The notes: a model not told the origin generated them from the letters alone. A stretch of DNA of 64,000 nucleotides from Alteromonas sp. ASW11-130 (GCF_026183735.1 NZ_JAPFRE010000027.1:265703-329702); one strand, 5' to 3'. Counted from the first letter of the stretch, positions 28,398-38,464 are shown. Numbers and translations are program-made.

Positions 28398-29084
28398 ATG
28401 GGTCGAAAGCGTGACTACGATGCTTTAACAAGTGACGATATCCAATGGCTTCGAGCTTTACAACCTAGCACGACAGTTGATATACAAATTACCACGCCCA
28501 CATCGCCGAAACGTGTAAAAACCCAATACATAGGCATGGACGCGCCCCACGGCATACTTTTTCAGGTCCCCAACTCGCCGAGCTGGAAATTTACTCGAGA
28601 TTTGTTGACGCCCGGTAATAATATTGTCGTACGTTATGTCTTAGAGGGGGGCGTAGGGCACGTTATCGCATTTAGGGTAAAAGTAATTAAACTAATTACC
28701 AAGCCTTTCGGCATCCTCATCACCACGTTCCCCAAATCGTTACAAACTTTTGGGCTCAGAGAAGAGAAGCGCGCTCAGCCGGGTATTGCAGTAGATATCC
28801 AAACAGCAAAGCCACAGGGGGATACGAAAATTCACGGTATAATTGTCGATGTATCCAGTAAGGGATGCCGAGTTGCGTTAGCGATTCATCCTGATTATCC
28901 ACTCTTCGAGCCAGAAGAAAATATCACCTTGCAATATGAGTCTGGTGGCAAACCCATCTCTATCGAGGGCAAAGTTAAAAATAAAAATTCCGACAGAGAG
29001 CACCATTATTACGGAATACGGTTTGCCGAAAACCAAAGCACAGTGCATAAATTACTCGAAAAACATATTCTTATTGAGCAGTGA
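28398..29084 (+). CDS. PilZ-domain protein with YcgR-like N-terminal domain
   Basis: A 228-residue protein from ATG 28398; a GTG at 28386 is also in frame. The N-terminal half has a YcgR-type beta-barrel. The C-terminal PilZ domain starts with the c-di-GMP-binding arginines in REEKRAQPG and continues with DVSSKGCRV (the D/N-x-S-x-x-G motif), then YGIRF. The motifs are intact, so it should bind cyclic di-GMP. In E. coli, YcgR slows the flagellar motor; no flagellar gene is nearby, so the target is open. Confidence 0.85.
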   Translation: MGRKRDYDALTSDDIQWLRALQPSTTVDIQITTPTSPKRVKTQYIGMDAPHGILFQVPNSPSWKFTRDLLTPGNNIVVRYVLEGGVGHVIAFRVKVIKLITKPFGILITTFPKSLQTFGLREEKRAQPGIAVDIQTAKPQGDTKIHGIIVDVSSKGCRVALAIHPDYPLFEPEENITLQYESGGKPISIEGKVKNKNSDREHHYYGIRFAENQSTVHKLLEKHILIEQ

Positions 29085-29145
29085 TAGACTAAACGCTATT
29101 ATGTTAACAGCAATTTAACAAATGTGTGCGCGGAAGGAGAGGCCC

Positions 29146-29607
29146 ATGCGGCAAATTGAAAGGTTATTAAGCCGTTACAACGAAAGCCATCAGAACAAAA
29201 CAAATGTGGCTATTCATGCTATTGCCGTACCCAGTATATTTTTTGTAACAGTAGGCTTAGTGTGGTCAATACCTGCACCGACATGGTTTGAACAATTTAA
29301 TATCAACTGGGCCCACGTAGTGATTATCCCAATGTTGTATTACTATTTTATGTTGTCGGGGCCTATTGGTGCGGCGATGACGCTATTATCAATCGCTACA
29401 TTAGCCGGAATTAACTTACTTGAATACAATGGCGTATCAGTGTGGCAATTTTCATTAGTGTTATTCGTTATAATGTGGATATTGCAATTTGTAGGTCACA
29501 AAATTGAAGGCAAAAAACCATCCTTTCTGGAAGATGTTCGTTTTTTATTAGTAGGTCCCGCATGGTGGTGGACCCACTGGCTTAAACGAATGAACATTGG
29601 ATATTAG
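29146..29607 (+). CDS. Mpo1-like (DUF962) membrane protein
   Basis: A 153-residue protein from ATG 29146, selected because AAGGAG lies six bases upstream and the product then starts MRQIERLLSRYNESHQNKTN, as the family does. Four hydrophobic segments follow. The conserved His residues are in SHQNKTNVAIHAIAVP and QFVGHKIEGKKPSFLEDVRFLLVGPAWW. Yeast Mpo1 is an Fe(II)-dependent dioxygenase acting on 2-hydroxy fatty acids; bacterial homologues are largely uncharacterised. Confidence 0.88.
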   Translation: MRQIERLLSRYNESHQNKTNVAIHAIAVPSIFFVTVGLVWSIPAPTWFEQFNINWAHVVIIPMLYYYFMLSGPIGAAMTLLSIATLAGINLLEYNGVSVWQFSLVLFVIMWILQFVGHKIEGKKPSFLEDVRFLLVGPAWWWTHWLKRMNIGY

Positions 29608-29721
29608 AATTGGTTTGCTGAAAAAGTGCGACCAGACGCCGTTGTACTACGACCAAGCTCGCGATTTTTAAGCACAAATTCATTATAATCATTTTATAAG
29701 TTTATATTTTTCGGTAGTTTT

Positions 29722-30795
29722 GTGAGCCGTTGGCATCGCCTTTTTGATAGTAACGAACGATTATTCTGGGTACTTCATTGTGCAGGCTGGACTGGCTTTG
29801 CTATTGTGTACTATATCGGCTCGTTCTTACATGACGTCAGACCTATCTGGATGTTTGTTATTCTTCTGAATGCCTACGCTGGGTGGTTACTAACGATCCC
29901 ACTACGCTATATTTTCAGGTGGGCCAGAAAGCAATCTCCCATTCAAATGATTCTGATCGTAATCCTTTCTTGCTATTTAATAGCCCTAATTTGGGCCGTG
30001 GTGAAGAACGTCAATTATTGGGAAATCTATAAGCACGGCTATCGGCCGGAAGAATGGTACATGTATTTTACCAATACCATTAATTCATTGATAATGATTG
30101 GGTGCTGGAGCGGCGTGTACTTTGGTATAAAAAACTTCCAAATGTTGCAAAAAGAAAAGCAAAATGCCCTCAAAGCTACCACTATGGCACACCAAGCACA
30201 CATAAAAATGCTGCGTTACCAACTTAATCCACACTTTTTGTTTAATACCTTAAATGCCATTTCCACGCTGATTTTATTAAAGGAAAATGATTCCGCTGAA
30301 ACTATGGTGTCAAGATTGAGCGACTTTTTACGCTATTCCTTGGATAATGATCCGATAAAGCGTGTCCCTCTTGGCCAAGAAATTAAGGCATTGCGCTTAT
30401 ATCTTGAAATAGAAAAGGTTCGTTTTGATGATCGCCTGGATGTTGGTTGGGATATTGAGTCTAATTGTGAAGCGGCCCTAGTTCCCAGTATGATCCTGCA
30501 ACCCATCATCGAAAACGCCATTAAACATGCAATATCCCGAATGGAAGAGGGCGGCCGGATAGATATTACCGCACGGAGCTTTGGTAATGATTTATTGATG
30601 GATGTTGCCGATAATGGACCGGGTGCCGATATTCAAAACGGTCAGTTGACCCGAGAAAATGGGGTAGGGTTAGCGAATATTCGCGATCGGTTACAATCAC
30701 TTTATCAACGAAATTTCGCCTTCTCAATTGAGCATAATAAACCAAAAGGAGTACGTGTGCGAATTCGTATTCCTTATGAGGTTAACGACGTATGA
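29722..30795 (+). CDS. LytS/YehU-type sensor histidine kinase
   Basis: A 357-residue membrane kinase. About four membrane helices cover residues 15-140. The phosphoacceptor is His171 in QLNPHFLFNTLNAI, the mark of the LytS family, and the ATP-binding domain carries IENAIKHA, DNGPG and NGVGLANIRDRL. There is no recognisable periplasmic ligand domain. The start is GTG 29722. The stop overlaps the start of the response-regulator gene (ATGA), so the pair is translationally coupled. Confidence 0.93.
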   Translation: MSRWHRLFDSNERLFWVLHCAGWTGFAIVYYIGSFLHDVRPIWMFVILLNAYAGWLLTIPLRYIFRWARKQSPIQMILIVILSCYLIALIWAVVKNVNYWEIYKHGYRPEEWYMYFTNTINSLIMIGCWSGVYFGIKNFQMLQKEKQNALKATTMAHQAHIKMLRYQLNPHFLFNTLNAISTLILLKENDSAETMVSRLSDFLRYSLDNDPIKRVPLGQEIKALRLYLEIEKVRFDDRLDVGWDIESNCEAALVPSMILQPIIENAIKHAISRMEEGGRIDITARSFGNDLLMDVADNGPGADIQNGQLTRENGVGLANIRDRLQSLYQRNFAFSIEHNKPKGVRVRIRIPYEVNDV

Positions 30796-31625
30796 ATACT
30801 AAAACTAAAATCATAAAAACTATTGTTGTTGACGATGAGCCTTTGGCGCGCAGGGGATTGCGTGCACGTTTAGACGGCCATAGCGATATCGAAGTGGTCG
30901 CCGAATGTCAAAACGGTGTAGATGCTGTCAGTAAAATTAGCCAATTAAGACCGGATCTCGTATTTTTGGATATACAAATGCCCGGTTTAAATGGTTTTCA
31001 AGTTATTCAAAAGCTTAAAGAACTTAAACAGCCCATTCCTGTTATAGTTTTTGTTACCGCCTATGACAGTTATGCTATCAAAGCGTTTGATGTACATGCT
31101 TTAGACTATCTACTTAAACCAGCAGATAACGAGCGACTTACTTCATCACTGAAGAAAGTGAGAGAGTATTTCGCAAATCAATATCACGATGCGCAATCTC
31201 AAAAATTAGTGAACTTGGTTTCGGAGCTAACAGGCGATGACTGTGAAGAGATTTTACGTAAACTGGCCAAGGGAGAAAAGATTGAAACAGACCCTTATCC
31301 AGATATTCTCGCTATAAAAGATGGCTCTGAAGTCACTCGCGTGGCGGTGAATGATATCCAATGGATTGACGCCGCAGGCGATTATATGTGCGTCCACGCG
31401 TTGGATGGTATGCATATAATGCGCAAAACAATGAAAGAGTTAGAGCAGGAACTTAACCCCAAAACGTTTGTTCGTGTACATCGCTCAGCTATCGCGAATA
31501 TACGCTACGTTAAAAAGTTGGTGAGCCACATAAGCGGGGAGTATCATCTGATACTACAGAATGACACAGAATTGAAAGTCAGCCGTTCGCACCGGGATAA
31601 GGTTAAAGCAGCAATGAAAACATAA
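30792..31625 (+). CDS. LytTR-family response regulator
   Basis: A 277-residue regulator: an N-terminal receiver with IVVDDEPLARR, phosphoacceptor Asp60 in VFLDIQMPG, Thr in VTAYD and Lys in LLKPAD, and a C-terminal LytTR DNA-binding domain (residues about 170-275) with IQWIDAAGDYMCVH and FVRVHRSAIAN. It is the cognate partner of the upstream LytS-like kinase. No target gene is evident nearby; pfkA is convergent. Confidence 0.93.
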   Translation: MNTKTKIIKTIVVDDEPLARRGLRARLDGHSDIEVVAECQNGVDAVSKISQLRPDLVFLDIQMPGLNGFQVIQKLKELKQPIPVIVFVTAYDSYAIKAFDVHALDYLLKPADNERLTSSLKKVREYFANQYHDAQSQKLVNLVSELTGDDCEEILRKLAKGEKIETDPYPDILAIKDGSEVTRVAVNDIQWIDAAGDYMCVHALDGMHIMRKTMKELEQELNPKTFVRVHRSAIANIRYVKKLVSHISGEYHLILQNDTELKVSRSHRDKVKAAMKT

Positions 31626-31641
31626 ATACTTCGTTTTTTGG

Positions 31642-32640
31642 TTACGCGTAACGGTCATTCATGAGCGTTTTCATTGTAATAACCAGTTGTTTATCAAGAG
31701 GTTTTGACTTATCCCAGGTGTGTGTGAAGGGTACCTCGACCGTTTTACCATTGTGCTCACCTACCATTACACCGGTAATATCCTTTGTGACCAAACTCAC
31801 GGCATAAGCACCCAGTTTGGTTGCAAGAATACGATCCTGGCTGACGGGAGAACCGCCTCGCTGAACGTGGCCAAGAATGACGGGCCGTACTTCAGATTGT
31901 GTTTTCTTAGTAAGCGCTTTTGCCAAATTATCAATTCCCCCAGGCCATAGTTTCTCTGCAAGAACAACAATATAGCTAATATGCTCACTTTGTTTTCTAC
32001 GCTCAGCTAATTGACTGCTTATCTGATCGAGCACAGCCTCAGGATTATCGAATAATTCCGGCAAGATAACATAGTCAGCAGAAGAGGCGAGAGCAGCATG
32101 AAGTGCTAAAAACCCGGCATGCCTACCCATCACTTCAACTAAAAATATACGTTCAAAAGCATCCGCAGTATCTCGTACCTTATCAATTGAGCTAACAGCC
32201 GTGTCGATAGCGGTGTAAAAGCCTATCGTGGCATCGGTCCCACTTATATCATTGTCGATGGTTCCTGGTAATCCCAGTATTTGGCCCGACCAAAATTTAC
32301 CTAAATGATCGGCACCTCGGAAAGATCCGTCGCCGCCAATTACAATTAAAGTATCGATATCGAGTTCATTCAGGTTCTCAGATGCTTTTTTTGCACCAGC
32401 ATCCGTTTTGAATTCATGACAACGAGCGCTATGGAGTACAGTCCCACCACGTTGGATAAGGTTATGAACCTGGTTATTATTCAGCAAACAATATTCTTGA
32501 TTAAGTAAACCGTTATAACCATGCTGGTAACCTACAATAGCGTAGTTTGCTCGTTCACATGCCAATACAATCGCTCTTATACAAGCGTTCATACCTGGCG
32601 CATCACCTCCTGACGTGAGAACTGCTATTTTTTTTGTCAC
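31642..32640 (-). CDS. pfkA: ATP-dependent 6-phosphofructokinase
   Basis: Glycolytic kinase of 332 residues that turns fructose 6-phosphate into the 1,6-bisphosphate. Key motifs are present: GGDAPGMNACIR (11-22), ATP-binding GGDGS (102-106), PGTIDNDI with catalytic Asp129, and EVMGRHAGF. The C-terminal GHVQRGGSPVSQDRILATKLG is also typical. A Gly-rich nucleotide pocket fits the ATP-dependent rather than the PPi-dependent type. It stands alone, convergent with the LytTR regulator. Confidence 0.95.
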   Translation of the reverse strand: MTKKIAVLTSGGDAPGMNACIRAIVLACERANYAIVGYQHGYNGLLNQEYCLLNNNQVHNLIQRGGTVLHSARCHEFKTDAGAKKASENLNELDIDTLIVIGGDGSFRGADHLGKFWSGQILGLPGTIDNDISGTDATIGFYTAIDTAVSSIDKVRDTADAFERIFLVEVMGRHAGFLALHAALASSADYVILPELFDNPEAVLDQISSQLAERRKQSEHISYIVVLAEKLWPGGIDNLAKALTKKTQSEVRPVILGHVQRGGSPVSQDRILATKLGAYAVSLVTKDITGVMVGEHNGKTVEVPFTHTWDKSKPLDKQLVITMKTLMNDRYA

Positions 32641-32779
32641 AAATAGTAACCTTTTGAAAATGTTATTGAATGAACTAAACAGGTAAACTTATGTCTGTTT
32701 TCACAGCATGGCAGAATGATATCCATCTGCCAAGTTAATACGTAGATACAGGGTTTTCGGAGTCAGGGTAAGGATAGTT

Positions 32780-33622
32780 ATGAAGAAAATTGTTAGTTTC
32801 GTTCTGGTATTTGTGCTGTCAGGCTGTTCGTCAAAGTTGGCCTACAATAATTTAGATTGGCTGATTTACTGGCATTTAGATGACTATATTGAGTTGACCG
32901 AACCTCAGGAAGAGCAATTTGATGCGTATTTAGATTCATGGATAACATGGCACCGGAACGAAGAGCTATCCGCTTATGTGAAACAGTTGCAAGCATTAAA
33001 ACAAGATATTGCGAACGATAATTTAACTAACCAAGTTGTACTGGCTAATCTCCAACAAGCTCGTCAACACTGGATTAGAATTCGCGAAAAGATAACACCT
33101 CAAATAGCCCAGTTAGCACATCAAGTATCTGAAGAGCAACTGATTCAATTATTTGCTGCGCTTGAAAAAGATAATAAAGAAGAGGACGAAGAGTTAGCAG
33201 AAAACCTGAAGAGAACCGAACATGAACGATTGGAAGATAGAACTGAAAGCCTCATTGACGATTTAGAAGAACGGATAGGAGAATTATCGCCTAATCAGAA
33301 AGCGATAGTGGCGCAATATGCCCCCCAGTTTACCTCTACTCACGCTGATTGGATTGCTTACAGGCGTTCCATTCAACAAGCAGCCAGGCGTTTATTCGTT
33401 TCACGTTCAACCAATGAGAATTTTGTCATCGACTTGGTTCATTTAATGAATAGTCCTGACGATTATCGCAATGAAAGTTATAACGTTAATCGTGAAAAAA
33501 ATAACGAAATTTACGCTCAGTTAGTCGCAGAGGTAGCACAGTCTTTTAGTTCCAAACAAAAGAAAAAGCTATTGAATGAAATTCAAGATATCATCGATGA
33601 CTTAGAAGATTTGATGGACTAA
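32780..33622 (+). CDS. DUF6279 lipoprotein
   Basis: A 280-residue lipoprotein with a short signal and lipobox LSGC (Cys16). The mature part starts SSKLAYNNLDWLIYWHLDDY, the signature of the DUF6279 family, and is mostly helical and acidic, with coiled-coil-like stretches at about 130-170. The function is unknown. The EamA transporter gene starts 7 bases downstream. Confidence 0.85.
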   Translation: MKKIVSFVLVFVLSGCSSKLAYNNLDWLIYWHLDDYIELTEPQEEQFDAYLDSWITWHRNEELSAYVKQLQALKQDIANDNLTNQVVLANLQQARQHWIRIREKITPQIAQLAHQVSEEQLIQLFAALEKDNKEEDEELAENLKRTEHERLEDRTESLIDDLEERIGELSPNQKAIVAQYAPQFTSTHADWIAYRRSIQQAARRLFVSRSTNENFVIDLVHLMNSPDDYRNESYNVNREKNNEIYAQLVAEVAQSFSSKQKKKLLNEIQDIIDDLEDLMD

Positions 33623-33629
33623 TGCAAAG

Positions 33630-34583
33630 TTGGATAATGAAATTCGCCCTGTAAAAGGGTTTATCCTTGCCCTTACAACAGCGTTGTTGTGGGGCGTCTT
33701 GCCAGTTTTCCTGGTACTTTGTCTACATGTGATGGATAGCAAAACCATTACTTTGTATCGCTTTTTATTTGCGGCGGTGGCGGTAGGGCTAATACTTTTA
33801 CGTAAAAATAGCCTTCCTAAGGTGTTCGGCTTTAGGCAGTCAGTTATCTGGTTGACTATCGGCGCAACCGTGATGCTTGTAATAAATTACGTCGCCAATG
33901 TCGTGGGGCTTAAATACCTGAGTCCATCAAGCGTCCAGGTTTTAATGCAGTTAGCACCATTTATATTAATGCTTGGGGGTATTTTTCTCTACAAAGAATC
34001 ATTTACGACAGTACAATTTGCTGGTAGTGCTTTGCTCGTAGCGGGGTTACTATTATTCTTTAATGAACGCTTACCACAAATTCTTGTTTCCGAATCGGAA
34101 AATGCGATTGGTATAGTGATTGTCGTTGTAGCTGCCCTGACTTGGGCTTTCTATGCATTATGCCAAAAGAAATTAATGCGTTCGATGAGCGCGATGCAAC
34201 TAACCTTACTGATATATATTGTTGGTACTGCGATATTATTTCCCTTTAGCGACCCTAGCCTTATTACCCATTTAAATGGATTACAAGCGGTAGCATTGCT
34301 CTTTTGTTGTCTTAATACTGTGGTAGCGTATGGAGCGTTTACCGAGGCTTTACGAATATGGTATGCATCAAGGGTCAGTGCAATACTGGCATTAACCCCT
34401 CTGTTTACTTATTTAAGTACGTTAATGGCTGAAAAGGTTGCTCCGGATTGGTTTACGCAACCAGAGTTGGGCTGGGTAGCTTATAGTGGCGGTGGCATGG
34501 TTATAGTCGGTTCAATCCTGACTGCAATAGGAAAGAAGACCCCTATAATGGCCGAGCAAATTCGTGGTGGTGCAATCAAATAG
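33630..34583 (+). CDS. EamA/DMT-family transporter
   Basis: A 317-residue inner-membrane protein with about ten hydrophobic helices arranged as two EamA repeats. The first begins GFILALTTALLWGVLPVFL and the second at about residue 165 (IVIVVVAALTWAFYALCQKKL). Members export amino acids, metabolites or nucleotide sugars; the substrate is unknown. The TTG start has no clear Shine-Dalgarno but is only 7 bases after the lipoprotein gene, so coupling is possible. Confidence 0.88.
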   Translation: MDNEIRPVKGFILALTTALLWGVLPVFLVLCLHVMDSKTITLYRFLFAAVAVGLILLRKNSLPKVFGFRQSVIWLTIGATVMLVINYVANVVGLKYLSPSSVQVLMQLAPFILMLGGIFLYKESFTTVQFAGSALLVAGLLLFFNERLPQILVSESENAIGIVIVVVAALTWAFYALCQKKLMRSMSAMQLTLLIYIVGTAILFPFSDPSLITHLNGLQAVALLFCCLNTVVAYGAFTEALRIWYASRVSAILALTPLFTYLSTLMAEKVAPDWFTQPELGWVAYSGGGMVIVGSILTAIGKKTPIMAEQIRGGAIK

Positions 34584-34743
34584 CTGACGCAAAGGTAGAG
34601 CCCATGTTGGAGTTTGAATTTACGCACATATGCTCGATGTACATATTTTATGCTCGGCTTTTCTAATGAACATAAAACGTTAGAGCATACAGTACTACTT
34701 CACTTTCACTCAAACGTATTCTGGGAAGGTTAAGTTTCGCTGT

Positions 34744-35013
34744 TTAATTGCTTGATTTTTTGCATATTGTATCGTGAGCATCGCGTTGATACCGAAGGCC
34801 TTCGCATTCCTCAATAAACCGTTTTCTTGCTGTTAAAGCTTGTTGTGGATAATTAGGGTTGTTCATTATTTTCGCCAGACGCGAACATTCCTGTTGCTGT
34901 CGATTCACTTCAACAACTTCTTCACATAGGGGCTGACTACTACACCCCGAAAGAAGCCAAAAAAACGAAGGCAAAATCAAAATAAAGCAAAGCTTATGAT
35001 TTTCCTGAATCAT
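34744..35013 (-). CDS. Small lipoprotein downstream of a receiver-TPR gene
   Basis: An 89-residue protein from ATG 35013, chosen because it puts a clean signal (ENHKLCFILILPSFFWLLSGC) directly at the N-terminus; longer in-frame starts lie inside the upstream gene. The lipobox is LSGC. The mature part is Cys/Glu/Arg-rich and short. Not recognised. It overlaps the end of the receiver-TPR gene by 20 bases and is probably co-transcribed. Confidence 0.7.
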   Translation of the reverse strand: MIQENHKLCFILILPSFFWLLSGCSSQPLCEEVVEVNRQQQECSRLAKIMNNPNYPQQALTARKRFIEECEGLRYQRDAHDTICKKSSN

Positions 35014-36646
35014 CAATATAGTTAAATAGATCGTCCTTAAGTTCATCAAACTTTTCCTGGTGTTGTTTTTGTAGGGGAACATCTTCAATTAATTTATAGA
35101 CCCTACGACACTCTTTCACCAACAAGGGTTCTGGTTTTTCATTCTTTTCGAGTATTTTTAAGATGCACTGTAGTAAGTTGAGCGCAACGCCTGTATTGAC
35201 CGGAGCATACTGTTGCGCCAGGTAAAAAGCGTCTTTCGCTTGCTCAAATTTTCCTTCTTGGTATAGTCCAATTCCTTCTCGATTAAACTGTAAATAAAGT
35301 TTTTGTTTTTCTTCACTACGTGCTTTTTCCGTTTCCATTAAGTGTTGACCGTTGGGATCAAGTTCTACGCCCTGATGTTTCATTAACTCAATAAGCGCCA
35401 GAGCATCGTCAAATTCCCCGAGATCGTACATTACCTTAAGGCTATCAGGGACAAAGGGTAGTGGGTATTCTTCATATTTTTCCTCTATCGTTTTCTGAGA
35501 TTGAGCGAGGTTGCGCTTGGCATCCATCATTTTGCCATCAAGCGCGCACATGCGCGCATGGACGACTTGCTCGTATACATCTAAATCGAATTCCCCTTTA
35601 ATTCGCTGCAACACTTCATCATGTTTACCCCGCTGCATAAAAAGCAATGCTTCTTGTTGGAACCTGTTTTTCGCTTTTTTTTCTTCTGCGTGTTCAGCCG
35701 CATCAAGGATACTGCGTATGTAGCTACACCAGTGCGCAATATCTTGATGAATAGTGCGTTTAGAAAGTTGCCAGATAGAAAGAGAAGAGTCTTGCGCCAG
35801 TACGAAGTCTTCATTCTCTCTGGCAATAGCACACGCAGTAAAATGCCGCTGTAAAGAATAGGGAGATAATTTGATTGCTTGCTTAATCGAAGATAACGCC
35901 TGTTCACCTTGAGATAGCTTGTTTTGAGCCTCAGCAAGTATATCGTAGGCGTCGGCATTAAAACGGTTAGATTGCAAAATGCGTTGTGCGGTATCTATGG
36001 CCTTTTGATATTGATTCATTTGCAAATGTGTTCGCGCCAAGGCGATTAGCGACCACAGTGCTGATGTTTCTTCAGATTGGCTAGATAACAAGGCAAATGC
36101 ATTTTCAGGCGTACCACTTTTCCAGTAAAGTTCTATAAGAAGCTGTAAACAGTAACGATGAAAAGGTGAAGCAGCAGCCATTTTACTTTTGCATTCGGTT
36201 ATCGCTTTTTCCCAGTTTTCTTCGGCCATTGCGCTATAAACTGGAAGTAAAAACTGGCGTTTGTTCCAGGCTCTGGATATTCGTGTTTTTAATTGTGCTT
36301 GCGAAAACGGTTTGATTAAATAATCGTCAGGCCGTCGCTCAAGCGAGCCTAACACTACTGGGCGGGCACTGTCTGCACTAATAAGAAGAAAGATAGTCGA
36401 CGGCTTAACCAGTTTTCTAATTCTTAGCTCTTCTATGAATTCATAACCATTTTTACGATCGGCTCCTAAATGCAAATCGACTATGACAACATCGTATTTT
36501 CTTTTTTTACACAGTGAGATAGCTTGTTCGGCAGACCCTTTAGTGTCGACTTCAATTGCGCCCATAGAATTCAGTAAACCGCGAAGTAACAGCAGGAAAG
36601 GACGTTGATCTTCAACGATAAGTACTTGTTTGTCCTTATAATTCAT
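34994..36646 (-). CDS. Second receiver-domain protein with TPR repeats
   Basis: A 550-residue protein with the same architecture as the one at 13664-15328. The receiver covers 1-130: IVEDQRPFL, phosphoacceptor Asp57 in VVIVDLHLG, SADS and Lys in LIKPFSQ. Clear TPR units follow, for example AIDTAQRILQSNRFNADAYD and QALSSIKQAIKLSPYSLQRH. The C-terminal pattern (GLYQEGKFEQAKDAFYLAQQ, then VALNLLQC) parallels the first protein. No DNA-binding domain is seen. It forms a likely operon with the small lipoprotein gene. Confidence 0.88.
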   Translation of the reverse strand: MNYKDKQVLIVEDQRPFLLLLRGLLNSMGAIEVDTKGSAEQAISLCKKRKYDVVIVDLHLGADRKNGYEFIEELRIRKLVKPSTIFLLISADSARPVVLGSLERRPDDYLIKPFSQAQLKTRISRAWNKRQFLLPVYSAMAEENWEKAITECKSKMAAASPFHRYCLQLLIELYWKSGTPENAFALLSSQSEETSALWSLIALARTHLQMNQYQKAIDTAQRILQSNRFNADAYDILAEAQNKLSQGEQALSSIKQAIKLSPYSLQRHFTACAIARENEDFVLAQDSSLSIWQLSKRTIHQDIAHWCSYIRSILDAAEHAEEKKAKNRFQQEALLFMQRGKHDEVLQRIKGEFDLDVYEQVVHARMCALDGKMMDAKRNLAQSQKTIEEKYEEYPLPFVPDSLKVMYDLGEFDDALALIELMKHQGVELDPNGQHLMETEKARSEEKQKLYLQFNREGIGLYQEGKFEQAKDAFYLAQQYAPVNTGVALNLLQCILKILEKNEKPEPLLVKECRRVYKLIEDVPLQKQHQEKFDELKDDLFNYIDDSGKS

Positions 36647-36826
36647 CGGCTACTTTGTACCTTCAATTAGTTTCACGTGCTAAGCATCAGTTATTAAAAC
36701 CAACTTGGCAAGTATAAAGAGTAAAAGTTAGCTTTTACCAGCTCGCTAGCTATAAAAGTTTATTAAGATATTTCATTTTTGTCCGATAGTTTAAATAGGT
36801 AGCGATTTCAGGATTCAGTACTAAAA

Positions 36827-37303
36827 GTGGTAGATACCGTTGTTTCTTCAGTTCAACCAACCAATTTGGAATGGCAAAGCAAGTTAGCTGAATCAGTTAA
36901 CTCTAAGGCTTTGTTTGCGCTGTATCTGGCCATGCACAGCCAGCCTGGTTTATCAAATGTAACTTTTCAGTCTGATTCAAATGTTGTTCCGCAATTCGAC
37001 GTAACATCTTTAAATCATTACCGCAGAGCCCCGCAGGCGTGCAGCGAGAAGTCAGTTGATCGTCTTAATGTGACCAGTAACCTGATGCATGAAAATGATA
37101 TCTCAGGCGTGTTGCTTTGGCAGTCGATGCATCCAGATCCCCTCAGTATTGTTGATAACGCTAAAAAGCTACCGCCTGATGTAAAGTCAAACTGTAGCTA
37201 TATAACCCAACAATTACTTGCACAGAAAATTCACAATGCAATCGAGGTGGATGAAACGCGCCTTGATGATATTGTTAAAGGATCTACGGAATTACTAAAT
37301 TAG
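36827..37303 (+). CDS. VC2046/SO_2500 family protein
   Basis: A 158-residue cytoplasmic protein that resembles a small gammaproteobacterial family named after Vibrio VC2046 and Shewanella SO_2500. Seen features are FALYLAMHSQPGL, the FDVTSLNHYRRAPQAC stretch and a helical C-terminus. No catalytic motif or membrane segment is present. The function is unknown. The start is GTG 36827, and trhO lies downstream on the same strand. Confidence 0.7.
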   Translation: MVDTVVSSVQPTNLEWQSKLAESVNSKALFALYLAMHSQPGLSNVTFQSDSNVVPQFDVTSLNHYRRAPQACSEKSVDRLNVTSNLMHENDISGVLLWQSMHPDPLSIVDNAKKLPPDVKSNCSYITQQLLAQKIHNAIEVDETRLDDIVKGSTELLN

Positions 37304-37407
37304 TTTAAAAACTGAACGCACGAAACTGGATAACCTACGTCTATTTGGCTATACTCGCGCCCGCATTTTGCACTGGTTTTACGTTCCAACAAGCAAAGGT
37401 GAAGTAC

Positions 37408-38403
37408 ATGTCCACATTCGTAGTTTGCGCGATGTATAAGTTTGTCGCGCTAAATGATTATCAACAACTCCGTGAACCCCTCGTAAACGCAATGGAAGCT
37501 AATGGCATTAAAGGCACACTTCTATTAGCGGCAGAAGGCATCAACGGTACCGTTTCGGGTAGCCGTGAAGGAGTTGATAACTTATTAGCTTATCTAAATA
37601 GCGATGAGCGCATTAATCCTATTTCTTACAAAGAGTCATTCCACGAGATCCAGCCGTTTTATCGCACCAAAGTAAAACTTAAAAAAGAAATCGTTACTAT
37701 GGGGGTAGAAGGTATCGACCCGCGTCGAACAGTAGGAACTTACGTTAAATCCACAGACTGGAATGATTTAATCAGCGATCCTGAAGTGACTGTCATTGAT
37801 ACCCGAAACGATTATGAAATTGAAATTGGTACGTTCAAAAATGCCATCAACCCCAATACCGGTACATTTCGAGAGTTCCCTGATTACGTTAAGAGTAATC
37901 TTGACCCGGTAAAAAATAAAAAAGTGGCGATGTTTTGTACGGGGGGAATTCGATGCGAAAAATCCACTGCCTACCTGAAAGAACAGGGGTTTGAAGAAGT
38001 TTATCACTTAGAAGGTGGTATTCTGCAATATTTAGAAGATGTACCCCAGGAAGAATCGCTTTGGGAAGGTGATTGTTTTGTTTTCGATAACCGCGTTGCA
38101 GTAAATCATCAACTTGAAAAAAGCGACTATGATCAATGCTATGCATGCCGATTACCTATTACACAAGCCGATCGACAGAGCGAAAAATATGAAGCAGGGG
38201 TAAGTTGCCCACATTGTTATGGAACACATTCTGAGGAACAGCTAGCGCGTTTCAGAGAACGTGAGAAACAAGTCAATCTTGCACGTGCCCGTAATGAAGA
38301 ACACGTGGGAACCGAAGCACGGGACGTGATGGAAACACGGCGACAGCAAAAAGCGCAAGAGCAACGTCAACGCGCTTTAGAGGCGAAGCAAAAACAGGCG
38401 TAG
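37408..38403 (+). CDS. trhO: tRNA uridine(34) hydroxylase (rhodanese family)
   Basis: A 331-residue enzyme from ATG 37408, where the product starts [18 protein letters not shown] and AAAGGTGA precedes the start; an earlier in-frame ATG would add an unrelated leader. TrhO (YceA) hydroxylates U34 of tRNA on the way to cmo5U, so it works in the same pathway as CmoM at 10.3 kb. The rhodanese loop is CTGGIRC with catalytic Cys177. A C-terminal zinc-like motif (CYACRLPI, then CPHCYG) and a Lys/Arg/Gln-rich tail follow. Confidence 0.94.
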   Translation: MSTFVVCAMYKFVALNDYQQLREPLVNAMEANGIKGTLLLAAEGINGTVSGSREGVDNLLAYLNSDERINPISYKESFHEIQPFYRTKVKLKKEIVTMGVEGIDPRRTVGTYVKSTDWNDLISDPEVTVIDTRNDYEIEIGTFKNAINPNTGTFREFPDYVKSNLDPVKNKKVAMFCTGGIRCEKSTAYLKEQGFEEVYHLEGGILQYLEDVPQEESLWEGDCFVFDNRVAVNHQLEKSDYDQCYACRLPITQADRQSEKYEAGVSCPHCYGTHSEEQLARFREREKQVNLARARNEEHVGTEARDVMETRRQQKAQEQRQRALEAKQKQA

Positions 38404-38464
38404 ACAGTTGCTCATGTGGGCGGTACACTGTTTCTCTATCGAAGTAATCAAGTAGGGAATATAA

